Origin: Vanilla planifolia
Lineage: Eukaryota > Streptophyta > Magnoliopsida > Asparagales > Orchidaceae
Direction: 5' to 3'
Assembly: GCA_023846275.1 (NCBI GenBank)
Contig: CM043872.1
Coordinates: forward strand, 29,192,670 to 29,256,669
Length of the DNA stretch: 64,000 nt
Shown here in pieces: positions 26,969-41,900 of the stretch. The number at the start of each line of letters is the position of its first letter. Within the stretch, counting starts at the first letter, position 1. The notes under the pieces were generated by a model. The model ran no database searches, was not told the DNA's origin, and worked only from the letters and a program-made list of their open reading frames with translations. A program made the translations under genes and the position numbers.

Positions 26969-29900
26969 TCACAACGAAGTACAGCAGCGATCGTTACCTT
27001 GCGGTCTCAGAAACAATATGTTTTCCTCTTCAACATAAGCTCTTCTACTGGTAACCAACACCCAAGTCTCTGAAATCTTCTCCACCCTGCCATTAAACAC
27101 ATCTACAACAGTGAAAACTCTCAAAGTGTCGCCCTTATTCGAATCCTCCTTGAGGAGCTCACAAGCATTTTTCGAGCTTGTCGCACGCTCATGAGGTTGC
27201 TTCACCCGGGGCACGACAGCAGCATTCAGGTAGATGGTGTCATCAGGGCCAATTGATACCATCTTCCTGAGGCCTCCATATGCCAGTCCTTTGTGCATGT
27301 GCCCAAAAACTACCAATGGGATGCTAAGTTGTTTGCTGCTCTTCAGCTCAAGCAAGGCCTGTGCAAGGTCTGCAGTTCGCTTTCTTACAATTGGCTTTTG
27401 GGTTTCAAGGGGTAAGAGATGCATTTCACTTCAGGAAAGGAGTTCACCTGGATCACCATTGTCGCCACCTCCAAAAATCCAATCGCTTCCACAAATGTCA
27501 TCCATTTTTGAACCTAATCCTGCAGTGTGGAAGTGATGGGGTATAAGTATCACCATTTGTTTTGGCTATGAAGTTAAAGAACGTGGGACTAAGAACCTGA
27601 AGGCCCATTATGAGCAAGGAAAACCAAGAAATGTCCCTCATGTGTTCCTGAAGCAGCTTCACAGATTTTCCTTTTGCTTTCTTTCATGCTCTTGACTCCA
27701 TACCTATGATTCTAGTTTTCCCCATCAGATACAAATAAATTTGAAAAAAAAATGAAGAACAAAAGCAATGCAATTTTTCATCAAAATTAGTATGAAGTAT
27801 GATAAAAACAGAAGTGGTAACAAAATGTAAGTCAAGTAAAATAAGCCTAGATATCTTTTCCTAGGTTAGTTGACAATTCTCTATTCGGATAAGATAACAC
27901 AAGTCAATCATTGATTGATCATGTGTATGTCTGGAACTAATATACAATGGGTGAGGCTAAGAAGAAAACAGTACTACGCATGCAGTTTTGAGATTGTAGT
28001 AGTTCTAGCTCCTTCAAGGAACCAATATGAGACATAGAGCAGCAGGGTAATCAGAGAAGAATAAAAGATAAAACATGGAGTTGCTCTGGCGTTGAGTGCC
28101 AAGAGCTGTAATACTTGTTTTATGTTTGCAATAAGACTGACATATGATTCAACTTTATGAACATGAACATTCTTTTATATAATTATGTAAGGATATTATT
28201 GAATTCATATTCAAAATCATGTCATTTATTATCATTACAAGACAAATATTAAACCCAACTTTGTTGTTTTCTTAAAAACAGTATTTAACACAAGTTTAAG
28301 TATAAAATCATAAAATTATAATTGAAAAATCAAATAAAAAATTTATAATGATGATAAGCTAAAGTATAAACCCAACTATATTCTTGCAACTTTTATTATT
28401 AAACAAGTGTCATTAACCATCTAAAAATACCAAAGAGATCATAAAGTGTGGAAAAGTAAGAAAGCCAAAACGTTCTTCTGAAAAATAAGAATCTTACTCA
28501 CTTTTTAAGTTATTTTCTTTATGAGAGCATAAAGGATCTTGTTTTTTTTATAAGGAAGCTTAATAATTTTTTCATACTTATAAGAGTAAATGTATTTGGG
28601 TTACAAGTAATAGAATCTATACTTGTATGAGTTAGTATTTTATATTCATGACTTTAGTTATATTAAATTTTTCCTCATACATAGTTTACAAGATCAAATC
28701 ACGTAAATTTAATGTCTATATTTTCTTCTTTTTTGACATCATTTTTCTTATCGATCCTTTTTTCGTTGCATTTATATATATAAATTGTGTGGGATTCAAT
28801 CTTGATAGATATGTATGTATTTATAAATTTATATAAAAATATATAATATATATATATATATACATACACATACACACACACATATAATGCAACTTTTTAC
28901 TAACTTCTTCAAATTGTATATCATTTTAAATTTATCGAGATCAATGAAGATGCATGTGGGCTTGACCAAGTCATATGATTGAAGACATGCAAGTTGATTT
29001 TCCAAGGTTGCATAGTTACGTGGCCATGCTCAAAAGGTTGTGACCACAGAGGGATCAAAATTTGTTGTGCTGGTCATTTGGAAAACAATATGTTAGGAGA
29101 GGTGAGGGGCATGCACACGGTGAGCAATACATGGAACAATGTTTGTCAAGTGATGCAATTAACAAGCTTAGGTCGTAAGATAATACATGAAACAATAAGA
29201 ACTAAAAAAAGGGATCAAGCTATCAAGACAGAGAGATCTGGAACGAAAAAATATCCTAATTAACCTAAAACCCTAGCTCCCACTGCGTGCTACCAAGTGC
29301 AAGCTGCTCACAAATGAGAGAAGCTTTGAGAATGAGGGAGAATACATCTTACTGTAATATCTTTGAGTTTTTGTGAAGATTATTTGAGAACAACTGTGAG
29401 TTTTTTCTTTAAGTTTTCATACAAATCTTTGTGTTCTTTTTTATATTTTTGTATACTTTCTTTTTTGAAAAAGATTGCTCTGTAAGTGCATCTGCTATGG
29501 GAGATGAAAGGGGTTTGTGGGTAATCGAACAAAGAGTTATCTTTGTGTTTATTTTGAATGTTTCATCAAAGATATCACTAACAAAATCATGAAATAAAAA
29601 GTTAACACAAAATTATATGTAAAAATATTCCGTTGAAGAACTTTGCGCTAGATGAATGTAATGGGCCAGTTGGTTAAATAACAGTTACATGTCCCCCCTA
29701 GTTCACCCTGAGTGCAGTCATTTGCATTGGTCAAGATGTTTAACAGAAATAGTGAGGAGTAGCAGCAAGCTTTAGAAGCAGGTAGAAGACAGTTTCATTA
29801 GTTGTTGTAGCTTCATGCAGATAAATGTGGTTCTAGATGAACTAGAAAAAATACAACGCCTACTCTGTTGGGTGTCCTTTCTCAGGGTGGGTTAGAGATG

Positions 29901-32900
29901 CAGGGCAAAACCCCCTCCATCTGTTGAAATTTCTTCATAGGCAACAGTGGTAATGAAAGAGAAAAAAGAAGATAATATTATGAGCCAGAAGGCTCATAAC
30001 TATAGAAGAAAAAATATGAGAAGTTAAATGGAAGAAGTGCTAGCCAGAGACATGAGATCTCGGAGAAAAACCATATCAACTGAAAACCATTGTAACAGTG
30101 AATCCTTTTTCTATGTTGTGTCCCATTAATTAAAACTCGTCAATCTCCAAACAAATGAGAAATTTCTGATACACTGTCTCCTTTTACGTTTTCATCCTTC
30201 CCCTTTCATTCTACTTAAATAATTATGCTTACGCTTTGTAAGCTAACATTGTCTACCAGCTCTAAAAAGTTGACATGCAACTAAAGAGGATATTACAAGT
30301 TATAAAATACCGCATGCATTAATATTACAAAAATAGATCAATTTCCAATATGACGACATCTACAAAGTGGCATCAACAGGAACGTTCAAATCTTTTATAT
30401 TATAATTTATCATCATAATTGATGGTTAGAATAAAGAGTAGTCCTTCTTAGAGCCAATGGGGACGTCAGGAAAGATCTATAGGAGAAGACCTTTAAAGCG
30501 TACCATAATAGAATTAAGAACTGATCACAAAAATAGCTACCTGAAAAAGAGCTCGATTTTGGTTTCAATAGTATACCAACCTTTGACTAAGAAGCTTTGC
30601 TCGAAATAGTGTGTTACCTCCACAGGAAAATGGACGACCACCAACCACACTAAGCTTTAGTAATGGAAAATCCAGACAACTGTAGCCAATGTGCTGTTCC
30701 CCAAGGCTGTAATCAAGAAAGAAATTCAAACAACCAAACATGATACTATTATAGTTGTCAGCAGCTCAGAAGTACTAATATATAAAAAGCCATACAAACG
30801 ACACAAGAACATCCACCAGTTTCCGAATAAAATGGTTTGAAGGATTCTATTTTGCAGTCAACTGTAGTAGAAATTCAAAAGTTGAAAACCACTGAGAAGA
30901 ATTGTTACTTGAAAATAATTGCATACCTCAACATATAACTTATATAAACTAAATTCCTTTATAAAAAAAGAACAAAAATAAACCAGTAAAATCCTGTACA
31001 TGTAATGAAAACAAGTTCCATGAAATGAAGAAAATAAGACAAGCAATGACACTGAGGCCAAACATTTCACATTGGAAACCCCATGTGGTGTGCATGTGTA
31101 AAAAATGATGCAAAATAATTGTTAACAAACTTAAGATGAAGCAAGGGAAAGCCTGCAACTACTTGAGTATCCCTATCCTAAGTAGATCATCTAAGTCTGT
31201 GGACTTTGGCCACATCATCTAGTATATCACCATAGGCTCTCATCAACTTTCTCTAACTGATAGGGTGGTTCTCACTAAAATAGCTTTCTTGACAATCCAA
31301 CCTACACTATGTCCCATTGTTTGATTCCCATTAAGGTTCTTTTCGAGATCAAGAGAATCATCTAAGCATTTATTTGGAGCGGAATGCACACCCATTGCGT
31401 CTTGCTGCGAGAGCAAAAGGGCAGTCAAAGCATCAGTAAACTTAAGGAATGACACATAAGCCTCATGGCAAAGAATACAGGATACTTCTTGGCTTAAGAG
31501 GATGCCACTTGGATCACCGCTTTGCATGCCAAGTATAGCGGCCTTCTCCTATCTTCTCCACTCATCGTGGGGATTCATCTGTTTGGAAGCTGATTTGTAT
31601 CACAAGAGAATTGGCTATGTGCAATACCATGTGGCATATTGATTTTGCCACGAGCATTATTATATACTTCGATAACTGAATAGGCCTAATGGGGCTTAAG
31701 TCATGGCTTATGTACATCAACATTGAAGTACAAATCCCACGTAACATCACTGACCTTATAGATGAATCAGGGAATTGGAACTTAAAACATACTCAAAAAA
31801 TCTTTTTAGGGTTGATATGGTACGACAAATTGCATGCAACCATCGCAAAATATGGGGGTGGTTGACTAGTTGATTTAGCACTGCTCAAAATCAACAAAAG
31901 CTACAACACTGATCTATAAATCTTTTGCCTAAATATTGGCATACCGTGCATCCTACGGTGCTTGAACTTGACAATTTAGCGTAAAGTCCTTCCTTTGGTT
32001 CCTCTGCTACGACGCCTTTCCTACACGTGCGTAGCTTGCCGCATGCGGGATGAGCATAGGCTTTTACTGCCTGTAGGGATGCCATGAAATGAATCGTTAG
32101 ATGCATTTGTAAACTTTGCAGAGGTGAGGAATATTTTTTTCATTATTACTCTTCAGCATGCATATAGCAGTCAATTATATATTTTGGATTTTACTTTATA
32201 ATGGATTCATGATCGCATGCTTAAAAATTAGATGGACAATGGCATAATTATTTTGGCTACATCTTTATAGTCCTAGCTAAACAAGAATTGTAAACTTCAT
32301 TAATGACCTTTCATGAGCCTAGCCATACTTATTTGCAATATCATGCAGTCTACTAACAATTAAACACCATACTAGACTATTAGGATTTCCCAAACCTTGA
32401 AGGCCCATCTTCACCATCTTCCTTTTGACAGCCCCCATCCTCAGAATGTATTAAGTTCAATTGCAACATTGCTTATATTATGAATAAAAGGGAGGAGATT
32501 GGTATCATCATACGGGATCATAAACGGCATCCCCTTCACGCCATAGGGAAGGGGGAATACTCTACTACTGCTATTATTGTCAAAAAGAAATGTATTACTT
32601 TTATGGCTATTGACCACTTACTAAGACTCTTTAATCTTTTTTGCAATATTTGGCAACAATCAGACTTTGTGACCATCCTCAACAAGTTCCTCCTCTCCCT
32701 TAACAGGAAAAACACCAGTATTCACTTCCTTTAACCATCCTTTACTTTGCTTATAAAATAGCTTGATGCCATCATGCACCATCCTTTACTTTGCTTATAA
32801 AATAGCTTGAAAGGTCCAAGCCTAATAGGGCACGACTTTATTGTAAATGTCTCGATCTTGAAGAGTTGACCAACTTCTATAGTGCTTGGGTATGGAAACT

Positions 32901-35900
32901 CCATTTTCAACCATGTGTCACGACTTTCTTGTGATGACTTCGTCATTGGGCCATCCTTACTCATGTTTGGCTTGCTTCCCATGAACTTAATAATGAGTTG
33001 CAATGCTTGTGAGGTTGTGTTGTTCTAGATGCTCTTAACCATGCTCTTTGGGACTGTGGCACAATAAAGCCAGTTTACTATTCTAGCTTATGGCATATGC
33101 CTTCGATTAGTCATGTAACTTCTTTGCAGCTCCTAAGCTGGCTGAAATCTAGCATTAGAGATAATCAATTAGCTATGGATAGTAGATATGCAACTACAAC
33201 TCTATATCACATTTGGAGAAATTGTAATTCCAAAGCACATTCTTGATCTTCATGGCAATGGTGGCAATACCCAAAGTTATTGCACAATCTTCAAGTCAGG
33301 TCACTTATTATGCAGTTATGGACCGCTAAGATCACTTGGGACTATTGGGCTCTCCTTTACTATCCTTTTCATCTATGTGGATTGGGAGAAAATTGCAAAA
33401 CGAAAAGATATAAGCAATCTAAGAGTCAATAAACTTAAGGAATGATACATGAGTCTCATGCAAAAGCATACAAGATATTTCTTGGCTTATGAGGATGCCA
33501 CTTGGATCACCTCTTTACATGCCAAGTATGATGGCCACTCTCCCATCTTCTCCACTCATCATGGGGATTCATCTGTTTGGAAGTTGATTTGTATCACAAG
33601 AGAATCGGCTATGTGCAATACCATGTGACTTACTAATTCTACCACAAGCATTTCTACATACTTCGATAACTGAATAGACCTAGTGGACCTTAAGTCATGG
33701 CTTATGTACATCAACATGGAAGTACAAATCCCACGCACCATCTCTGACCTTATAGACGAATCAAGGAATTGGAACTTAAACATAATTTATATGGTATGAC
33801 GAATTGCATGCAACCGTCGTGCAGTGTGAGGGTGGGTGACTAGCTAGATTAGCACTGCTCAAAATCAACAAAAGCTACAACACTGATCTATGTATCTTTT
33901 GCATAGATATTGGCATTCCGTGTGCGTCCTACGGTACTTGAACTTTACAATCTCATGTAAAGTCCTTCCTTTGGTGCCTCTGCTACAATGCCTTTCCTAC
34001 ACACATGTAGCTTGGCGCACGCGAGATGGGCATAGACTTTCACTGCCCATAAGGATGCTCATGGAATGAATCGATAGATGCATTAGTAAACTATGTAGTA
34101 GTGAGGAATATTTTTTCCATTATTACTCTTCAGCATGCATCTAACAATCAATTCTCTATTTTGGATTTCGCTTTATAATGGATTCATGACCGCATGCTTA
34201 AAAATTGAATGGACAATGATATAATTATTTTGGCTACATCTTTATACTCCTAGCCAAACAAGAATTGTAAACTCCATTAGTGACATTTCATGAGCCTAAC
34301 CATGCTTTTTTGCCATATTATATAGTCTACTAATCAATTGAACGCCATAGTAGATTACTAAGATTGTCCAAACATTGGAGGCCCATCTTCACCATCTTTC
34401 TTTTGGCAGGCCCAACCATTAGAATGTTTTAAGATCAATTGCGACATTGCTTGCAGGCGGAGATTGGTATCATCATCTGAGACTATAAAGGGCATCTCCT
34501 TCACACCGTGGGGAAGGGGCAATACTCTATTGCTACTATTGTCAAAGATAAATGTATTATTTTTGTGACCATTGACCACTTATAAAGACTCTTTGATATT
34601 TCTTGTAATATTTGACAACAATCAGACTCTACGACCATCATCAACAAGTTCCTCCTCTCACTTAACGGGAAAAACACCGGTATTCACTTCCTTTAGCTGT
34701 CCTTTACATTGCTGTCATTTGTAGGTTTGGATTTTCTCATGTCATAAGGGAAGGCAACACTTATTAGATAGCTTGATGCCATCATGCACCAGTTAGGTAT
34801 TGGGACAGATTGGTTTGGAGGTATACTGAAAGAGCCAAGCCTCCTAACAGTGCACGACTTTATTGTAAATGTCTGGACTTTGATGAGTTGGCCAAATTCT
34901 GTAGTGCTTGGGTGTGGAAACTCTATGTTCAAAAGCATGTCAGGACTTTCTTATGATGACTTTAGCATGGGGCTGTCCTTACTGGTGTTTGGCTTGCTTC
35001 CCATGAAATTAGTAATGAGTTGCAATGCCGGTGGGTTGTGCTTCTCCTAAGACTCTTGACCATGCTCTTTGGGACGGTGGTACGGTAAGGCCAGTTTAGT
35101 GTTCTAGCTTATGGCATATGTCTCTGAATAGTCATATAACTTCTTTGCAGCTCCTCCTAAACTGGCTAAAATCTAGCATTAGATATCATCAATTAGCTAT
35201 GGATAGTACATATGCAGCTACAACTCCATATCACCTTTGGAAGAATCGTAATTCCAAGGTACATTCTCGACATAACATGGCAATTGCAGCATTATTCAAA
35301 GTTATTGCACAATCTTTACGTCAGGTCACTTATTATCCAATTATGGACCACTAAGACTACTTGGGGCCATTGGGCTCTTCTTTATCATCCTTTCATCTAT
35401 GTGGACTCCCCCCACCCCTACAAATTAAGTAAAGTTAACTGTGACGCTATTGCAACAGATGATGGCAGAGTTAGCATTGGTACGGTCTTTAGAGATCACG
35501 CTAGTTGTCCTCTAATGATTTTTGGGTGAAGAGAGAGCTCTGACAGCCCTTAGAATATGGAGGATCATGCACTTGAGGAATCACCATTATACCTTCTTGG
35601 TTTCTTCATTTCATTGGGATTTGACTGGAATCTGATCCCTTCAATCAATTTAAACTCTCAGGTGTGGTATGTTTGGCTATGACGTCAGCGACCACTACCT
35701 ACACGCCTTATGTAGTATCCACCTTTTTACCGACTACAACATCACTCACATATACCGTGAGGGTAACATTGCTGCTAATTAGGTTGCTAACTATGCTATG
35801 GATTTTGATATTATGTGGATCAGGGGTATGCTCCCACCCCGTGAACTTGTTTCTATTTTAGTTGTTGATCATATGTATGAATCTCCTTAAGTTCCTTCAA

Positions 35901-38900
35901 TATAGGCTTCGACCATATTATTCAAGGGAAGGCAATAGTACGGCCACTGGGTATCTAATCATGTCTTAACATATGATTGCATGTGAACAGAAGTTATGCC
36001 CTTGCTGACTGATCTTAACTCAATTTTGTCTGATTATCGAGTATATAATCCTCCTTAAAGCTCGTCAATATATAGCATATGTCTACCATATTTTACAAAA
36101 AGAGCTAACATAGATCTTGCCTCTGATAGATTTAGAATTTTGATATGTAATCAATTTGTTCCTTGAGAGAACTGGATGGGAGAGCTTGTAACTTTTCATG
36201 ACACAATTATAAAATTAAGGATGGGAGTAACTCGAGAAGGACCATCCATATGTCTTAGAAGGCACTGGTTGATTTATTAACAAAGCTGGCGCAACTTCTA
36301 CAAGGCAATGAAGAATCAAAAGAAGCTAATAGTGATTTTTTCTGATAATCTTTAAAAAATAAAGGACATTTCACAAGGTAAGAGCATGATGACTAGGAGC
36401 AAAGGAGAGGAACCTTTTGGTTTATCGTGGGACTGGCCATAATTATGCTGCAATTGAAGAAGGTAACAGCAAATTAAAGCTTATTCAAGAGAAGAAAAGC
36501 CAAAAGATAGTGGTTTCAGGAGAAAAAAAACATGTAAAAAGAGAAGTATATCAAGATGTTTCTTGTTATTTTTTCCAATCAAATTCTTCATTTGGAATTA
36601 CTACAAGAACTAGGACATTTTCAAATGAATTACCATGTTTGACATTTGGAAATATGATGGAGAGGAGCAAGGAGAATATTAACCAAGGGAAGAAGGATCT
36701 ATTTTTGTTACAGATGGTGATGCTCATCAAGAACACAAGTACACCAATAATTTGTTGCAAATAGCCAAGATAGACAAGCGAGGCAAAGGTTTTAGAGAAG
36801 AGAATTAATGCAATTTGATTATTGCAAGCTTCTTGGTGAGGCTTGGTTAGCAGATGGTATAGTATATACTACCCAAAGTAGTAGGATGGATATATGACTA
36901 AGCAAAGGTCAAATTGTAGAGGCAAGTATGACTCAAATCCATTATCTCGATAAAGTGATATGCAAAGTGGTGTCATTTGATGCTTGTCAAGTGACCTTTG
37001 TAGTTGCCATCTATGCAACTGAAATGTAGTCTACTTTTGATGATAACAAAGGAAGAACCTTTGTTAAGGATAGGAATTACCTTCTCAAGAACGATTGAGA
37101 TGTTTAACTTAATGGGATTGTGTAAGGAACAAATGTCAGGTACACTAATATGTTTTGCAAGGTGAAAATGCCTAGCCTATCACCAAAGAGATTAGCAAAG
37201 AATGATGAGTAACAAAAACTAGTGGAGGTTGACAACTTGAAGACATCACCTTTGGAATGTGAACCTTTCAAGTTAATGGTATAATACATTAGATGCAGGT
37301 AGATACTGAAGTAAGCAAATAATAAGACTTATAAAAGTGAGATCTATATCTTAAAGGAGGGCCACGTAATCAAAGAATCAAACTTGGACACTGAGCAAAA
37401 AGTACGTTAAAGATACTTAAAACAAAGATATCAAGTTGGAACAAATCAAACAAAATGATTACCAATCAAATTGGGTGATTAGATAAATGGTTCAGTCCAA
37501 ATGAACTAAACAAAACATCTAGTCCTAATGTCGAACTATCCAATCAGTTATTAAATCATACAATCTTCTTATTTGACATTTGTGACCAATATGAACAAAT
37601 GGAAGTTGTTATAGCCAAATCTAATAGAATAATGCAATTGCAAGATCAAACCATTCAATCAAGTTGTGGTTGTGTTGAGCTAATTTAATGCAATTTTTCA
37701 AAATTTTATTTTGGATGCTATCGATTTGGATTTTTTTAAGCTTTAAATCAGAAATGTAGAGATCAGTTTGGGAGACAAATTTGGGTCCAATCCATTAGAA
37801 TTATGCAAGATTTATGGAGACAACCAAAAGAGAGGATTCCTAAATAGTAAAAAGGGAAATTGTCATTACAAAGTGAGCCCTTAAAAGGGATAATTAATAC
37901 CTCATCCAAGATAGAAAAAGTAGCTCAAAGAAAAAGGGGGTCTGAACAGAGCCTTAGGATATATCAAAATTTTGAATTGTCTTTAAGGTGACAAAATTGA
38001 ATGCCACCAAGATGGAAGGATTGCTTGAGATAGTTTGTCTTCTAAAAGATTATTGAACTCTTCTATATATTTTTTAGCATGTTTCCTTGACATAAGTGCT
38101 GTGCAATCTATCCTTATCACAAGAGAGCAACAAGAAGGAAGAAGTCAAAAGAAGTTCTACATATTTCAATTGAGGTATTCATGCTTAAGGGTTGTTGCAA
38201 GAATATACCTTCATCTTTATTTTTGTTAGTTGGCCCAGATAGCATCTTGTTGCCTGGATTCGAACTCTTGAAGGAGAAAGAGGTGGAATGTAGGTCAAGT
38301 GGCAAATCTCTCTTCTTTGATGAATAGATACTTCTACAAAAAAGACAACAGCTCATTCACTTCTAGAAAGATACATTTTTAAAGCAGTAAAGTCTCTAAT
38401 TTTTTTCGCATTTCTTATTAGATGCATTTTCAAAGTATAGGGGTCGCTAATCTTTTATCACATTTTCGCAATTTTGGGAACCATTGTTCATTGTGAACGA
38501 GGCATCCAAATACTAGAGTGTGAATGCTATATATTAGATTTTTAGTATTTTTTACTTCCTAGTATGATCATTTACTATCAAAATAAATATCTTCCAAGTC
38601 CCTCTTAATCAATAGCTGCAAGTACAAGAATATATTTTCAGTTAGTTCATCCACCACTAGGTCCTTGTAGCAAAAACTTAAGGGCATCTCATCCTAAACA
38701 GTCAAGAATGCCCTCTAATAACTTTTTTGGCTGCTTATAGATTTTATTTAAATTTGTAATTTTGATTTATTTATGAAAAGTCTTAAAAAAAAGACTTAAG
38801 AAAAGATGTCCTTGAGACAAACTAAAATTAAATGATATATAATTTTGGATTGCATGCACGTCAACTAAGGTTATTTTCGTAGTACAGTTTAAAAGTTTTT

Positions 38901-41900
38901 GTCACCTAACTTAAAAAATGCAGCTACATTAAAGTTAGAGGACCATTTTCCCAAATCAGAATATCAAAATAACTACGTAAGCTATAGATAAACATTAGAA
39001 AACTAAACTATTTATCATTTACTTCTCCATTTAACAAAAAAAAGTTTTAGGATGGTGTTTTTGGTTCTAAATGCTTGACTGCATGAAGCTATTTAGGTAG
39101 TTGAAAAGTTAGCTATAAAATTCTGAAAATTGTATAATTTCCTTTTCCCAGAAACTAATGCCATGCTTGGACTTGTTTGGATGCTAGAGTGAACAGCTTT
39201 CCCTTCTTCATGAGATTCCTTTTATCTACAATATCCTAAATAAAATCCTCATCTTCCCCAATTGTCCAGCATCATAACTTCATAAAGGTAACGCATGTTA
39301 GAAGATAAATTAGCTTACTAACAATAATTCAGCTCAAACTCACTTAAAAAGAGTTTGCTTTCAGCTCAAAATCAAGCTAAAATTGAGCAAAATACCAGTT
39401 AGGCTTTTTTAGCCTTGAATCATTTTCAAATCAATTCTAAGTTAGGCATCACTTACGTCAAACCACATTGTGATCCACAAGAAATATACCTTTTACCAAT
39501 ATATATAGAATAATTACATGTGTTTGGAACATAAATATGGCGCATAAAGATAAAATGTAACAAAAAGGATGAAAGGCAAGAAAAACAATTGATTAACAAG
39601 CAAGCTCAATTCAAATTCACGAAGGTTCCAATTTCAATTGAGTCAAATGTAAATTGAACCAATCCAAGTCTTCATCTAACTTTAACGCAATGACTTAATG
39701 TCCAAGATGTTGCTGATCCTGGCCTTGATCAACGCCAATTTTGATAGAAAACAACCATGTAGGTTTTAGTACAAACATATGGATGTTGAAACAGAAATTC
39801 AGTAATAGAGTCCACAAATTTCTACAACAGTGCACACATAAAAAGGAAATTGTATAGCAAGACACTTGCACTCTATCCATGCATCTATTTGTAATCTAAT
39901 AAAGTAGTCATCAAATGAAGTTGCTCTACATAATTAATAATTCACATAATTATTTAACAAGATATCTGAGCCAAATTGATCAAGTCAATTATCAAATTCG
40001 TCATGCATTGATAAAAAGCTTCCAGACAAAAAGTTTCCCTTAATTTTTGCATTGGTCCATTGTACTTACCAATCCAGCTGAAGTTGTACATTTGTAACCA
40101 TCCTGAAGGTCAAGTGAAAATAAACAAACAGTAACTTCCGTCTGAAGGTAAATTCACATGGTTATTGAGTATAAAGGTATAGCTTACTTCTGTTGGAAGG
40201 TGAAGGTTCTCCAGCAATCATGGTTACCTAATATTGCAGCTTTTAGTATGTTAAGATTTGATATGCTTCTAACAATTTCAATATTTTCATTTCCAAAATC
40301 ACCTACAAAATTACAAATAAAAAAATACAAATGATATTATTATCTGATAGTATATATATACATCATGCCTGCAAATAGAAAACAGAATCAAATTTATAAA
40401 ATAAAGAAATCACAAAACTGTCTGTCAGATCATGCAAGCTGCATAAAGTAGGTAAAGACCATGCCTGTAAAGAGCACCAAATTAGGCTGCACATCAGAAA
40501 ACACACGTGTAAGATATTTATGGCCAGCTGAATACATTTGCGACACAAAAGAATCAAATTAAAAAAATATACTGTGTTCAACCACCAACAAGCTAAAGTG
40601 AATACATAAATATTAAAGCTTCTATATTTTCATCTCAGAGGATTAACAATTGGTAGAGAAAAAGATAGAATAACTTTTAACAATGATCAGAAAATCTACT
40701 GTCACACTATTTGCAGCAAGAATTGAACCGTTTATTTCACATTTGACGTTCTTAAGCTAAAAGAATGTGTGATGAATTATATCCGTTTGAAAACTTACAG
40801 CTACTTTAGGTGAAGGAACTTAGTCTATAGAGAATGAGAAACTTGTTTTGCTTTTGACAAGCAATACACTTATGAATCTAAGTTTCCAATTGAATGAACT
40901 GCAGTGTAATGGATGAGTCTAAATGAATGAAAGCTATGGTCGACCAACTTGACATGTTTGAAAATTTCATTATAATAGAAAAAACAATCAAAGCAACATT
41001 CAATGAACTATATAACACCTCAGATGAACAGAAGAAGTTCATGCTTAATCAAACAACAATAGAAAGTAGAAGAACTGAAGAAACATGAACTGCAAAAATG
41101 ATGCGACATTATGTTGTATAGCATTGGCCTTATTCAACCAGCAAACGAGTAGATTAACATTATGGAAAAAAAAGTTTCCATGAGTTGAAGTTTCCATGAG
41201 TTGTGGCATACAAGACATTTGACATCTAATCTGAGGTTAAAGCTCAATACCTTGAAAAAGAAAGAAAGCATAGAAAAAGGTAGCATAGAAAAAAGTACCT
41301 GCAGAACTTCAAGGGCCTTTGAATCCTCTTCTAGGTTCCAATCATCATGCTTCAACATCAAAATAAATACATTAATGATTATAATTATTTATTAGGTATC
41401 TATCCATCTTACAAATTTGGCCATCTATCAACAAAGTCTGGCAGACAAATCAAAGACTTCGCCAAATATGAAGCCTGTCAAGGTACTAAGCTTACAGCTA
41501 AACAACCTTACATAGTACTCTATAAGCAAAAAAAAAATGTCGTTTGTTAAGTTTTCAACTATAGAATATAGAAAAATATACACGTAGCATGCAAAAATGT
41601 CGCAATTTAACTGTCGTTATTATCATTCATGGCAAACAACCACAAATCACATTCATAATTGAGATTGTAAAGTGAAATTCAAATATGCATAAACCAGAAA
41701 CACTTCTAAGATGAACCTTCATTTAGAAGTGGTTAGCCAAAAGATGCCACTAGTAGTTCAAGACAATTTTTCTTTGAATAAATTCAAGACAAATTTTCTT
41801 GATAAAAGCAACTTGATGAAAGATGTACAGGGTATAATTGTGCATTTGTAGGATAAGAAGCCAAATACAATAACAAATCTACTTTAGTGGAAACCTCTAG

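Noticed and set aside
27370..27447. Frame break in the metallophosphoesterase between GDP and DLAQAL, suggesting a pseudogene
   Set aside because: The 78 bases are a normal intron: donor GTGAAC after GATCCAG, acceptor CTGCAG before ACCTTGCAC, with phase restored. The Met that opens the long frame at 27424 is inside this intron.
36417..36764. 115-codon plus-strand frame as a host gene
   Set aside because: No recognised domain, no neighbouring exons in phase, and it lies among retroelement remnants in an intron; it might be part of one.
38240..38280. GTTCGAATCC-like sequence on the minus strand, resembling a tRNA T-loop
   Set aside because: The flanking five-base stems do not pair and no acceptor or anticodon arm can be folded.
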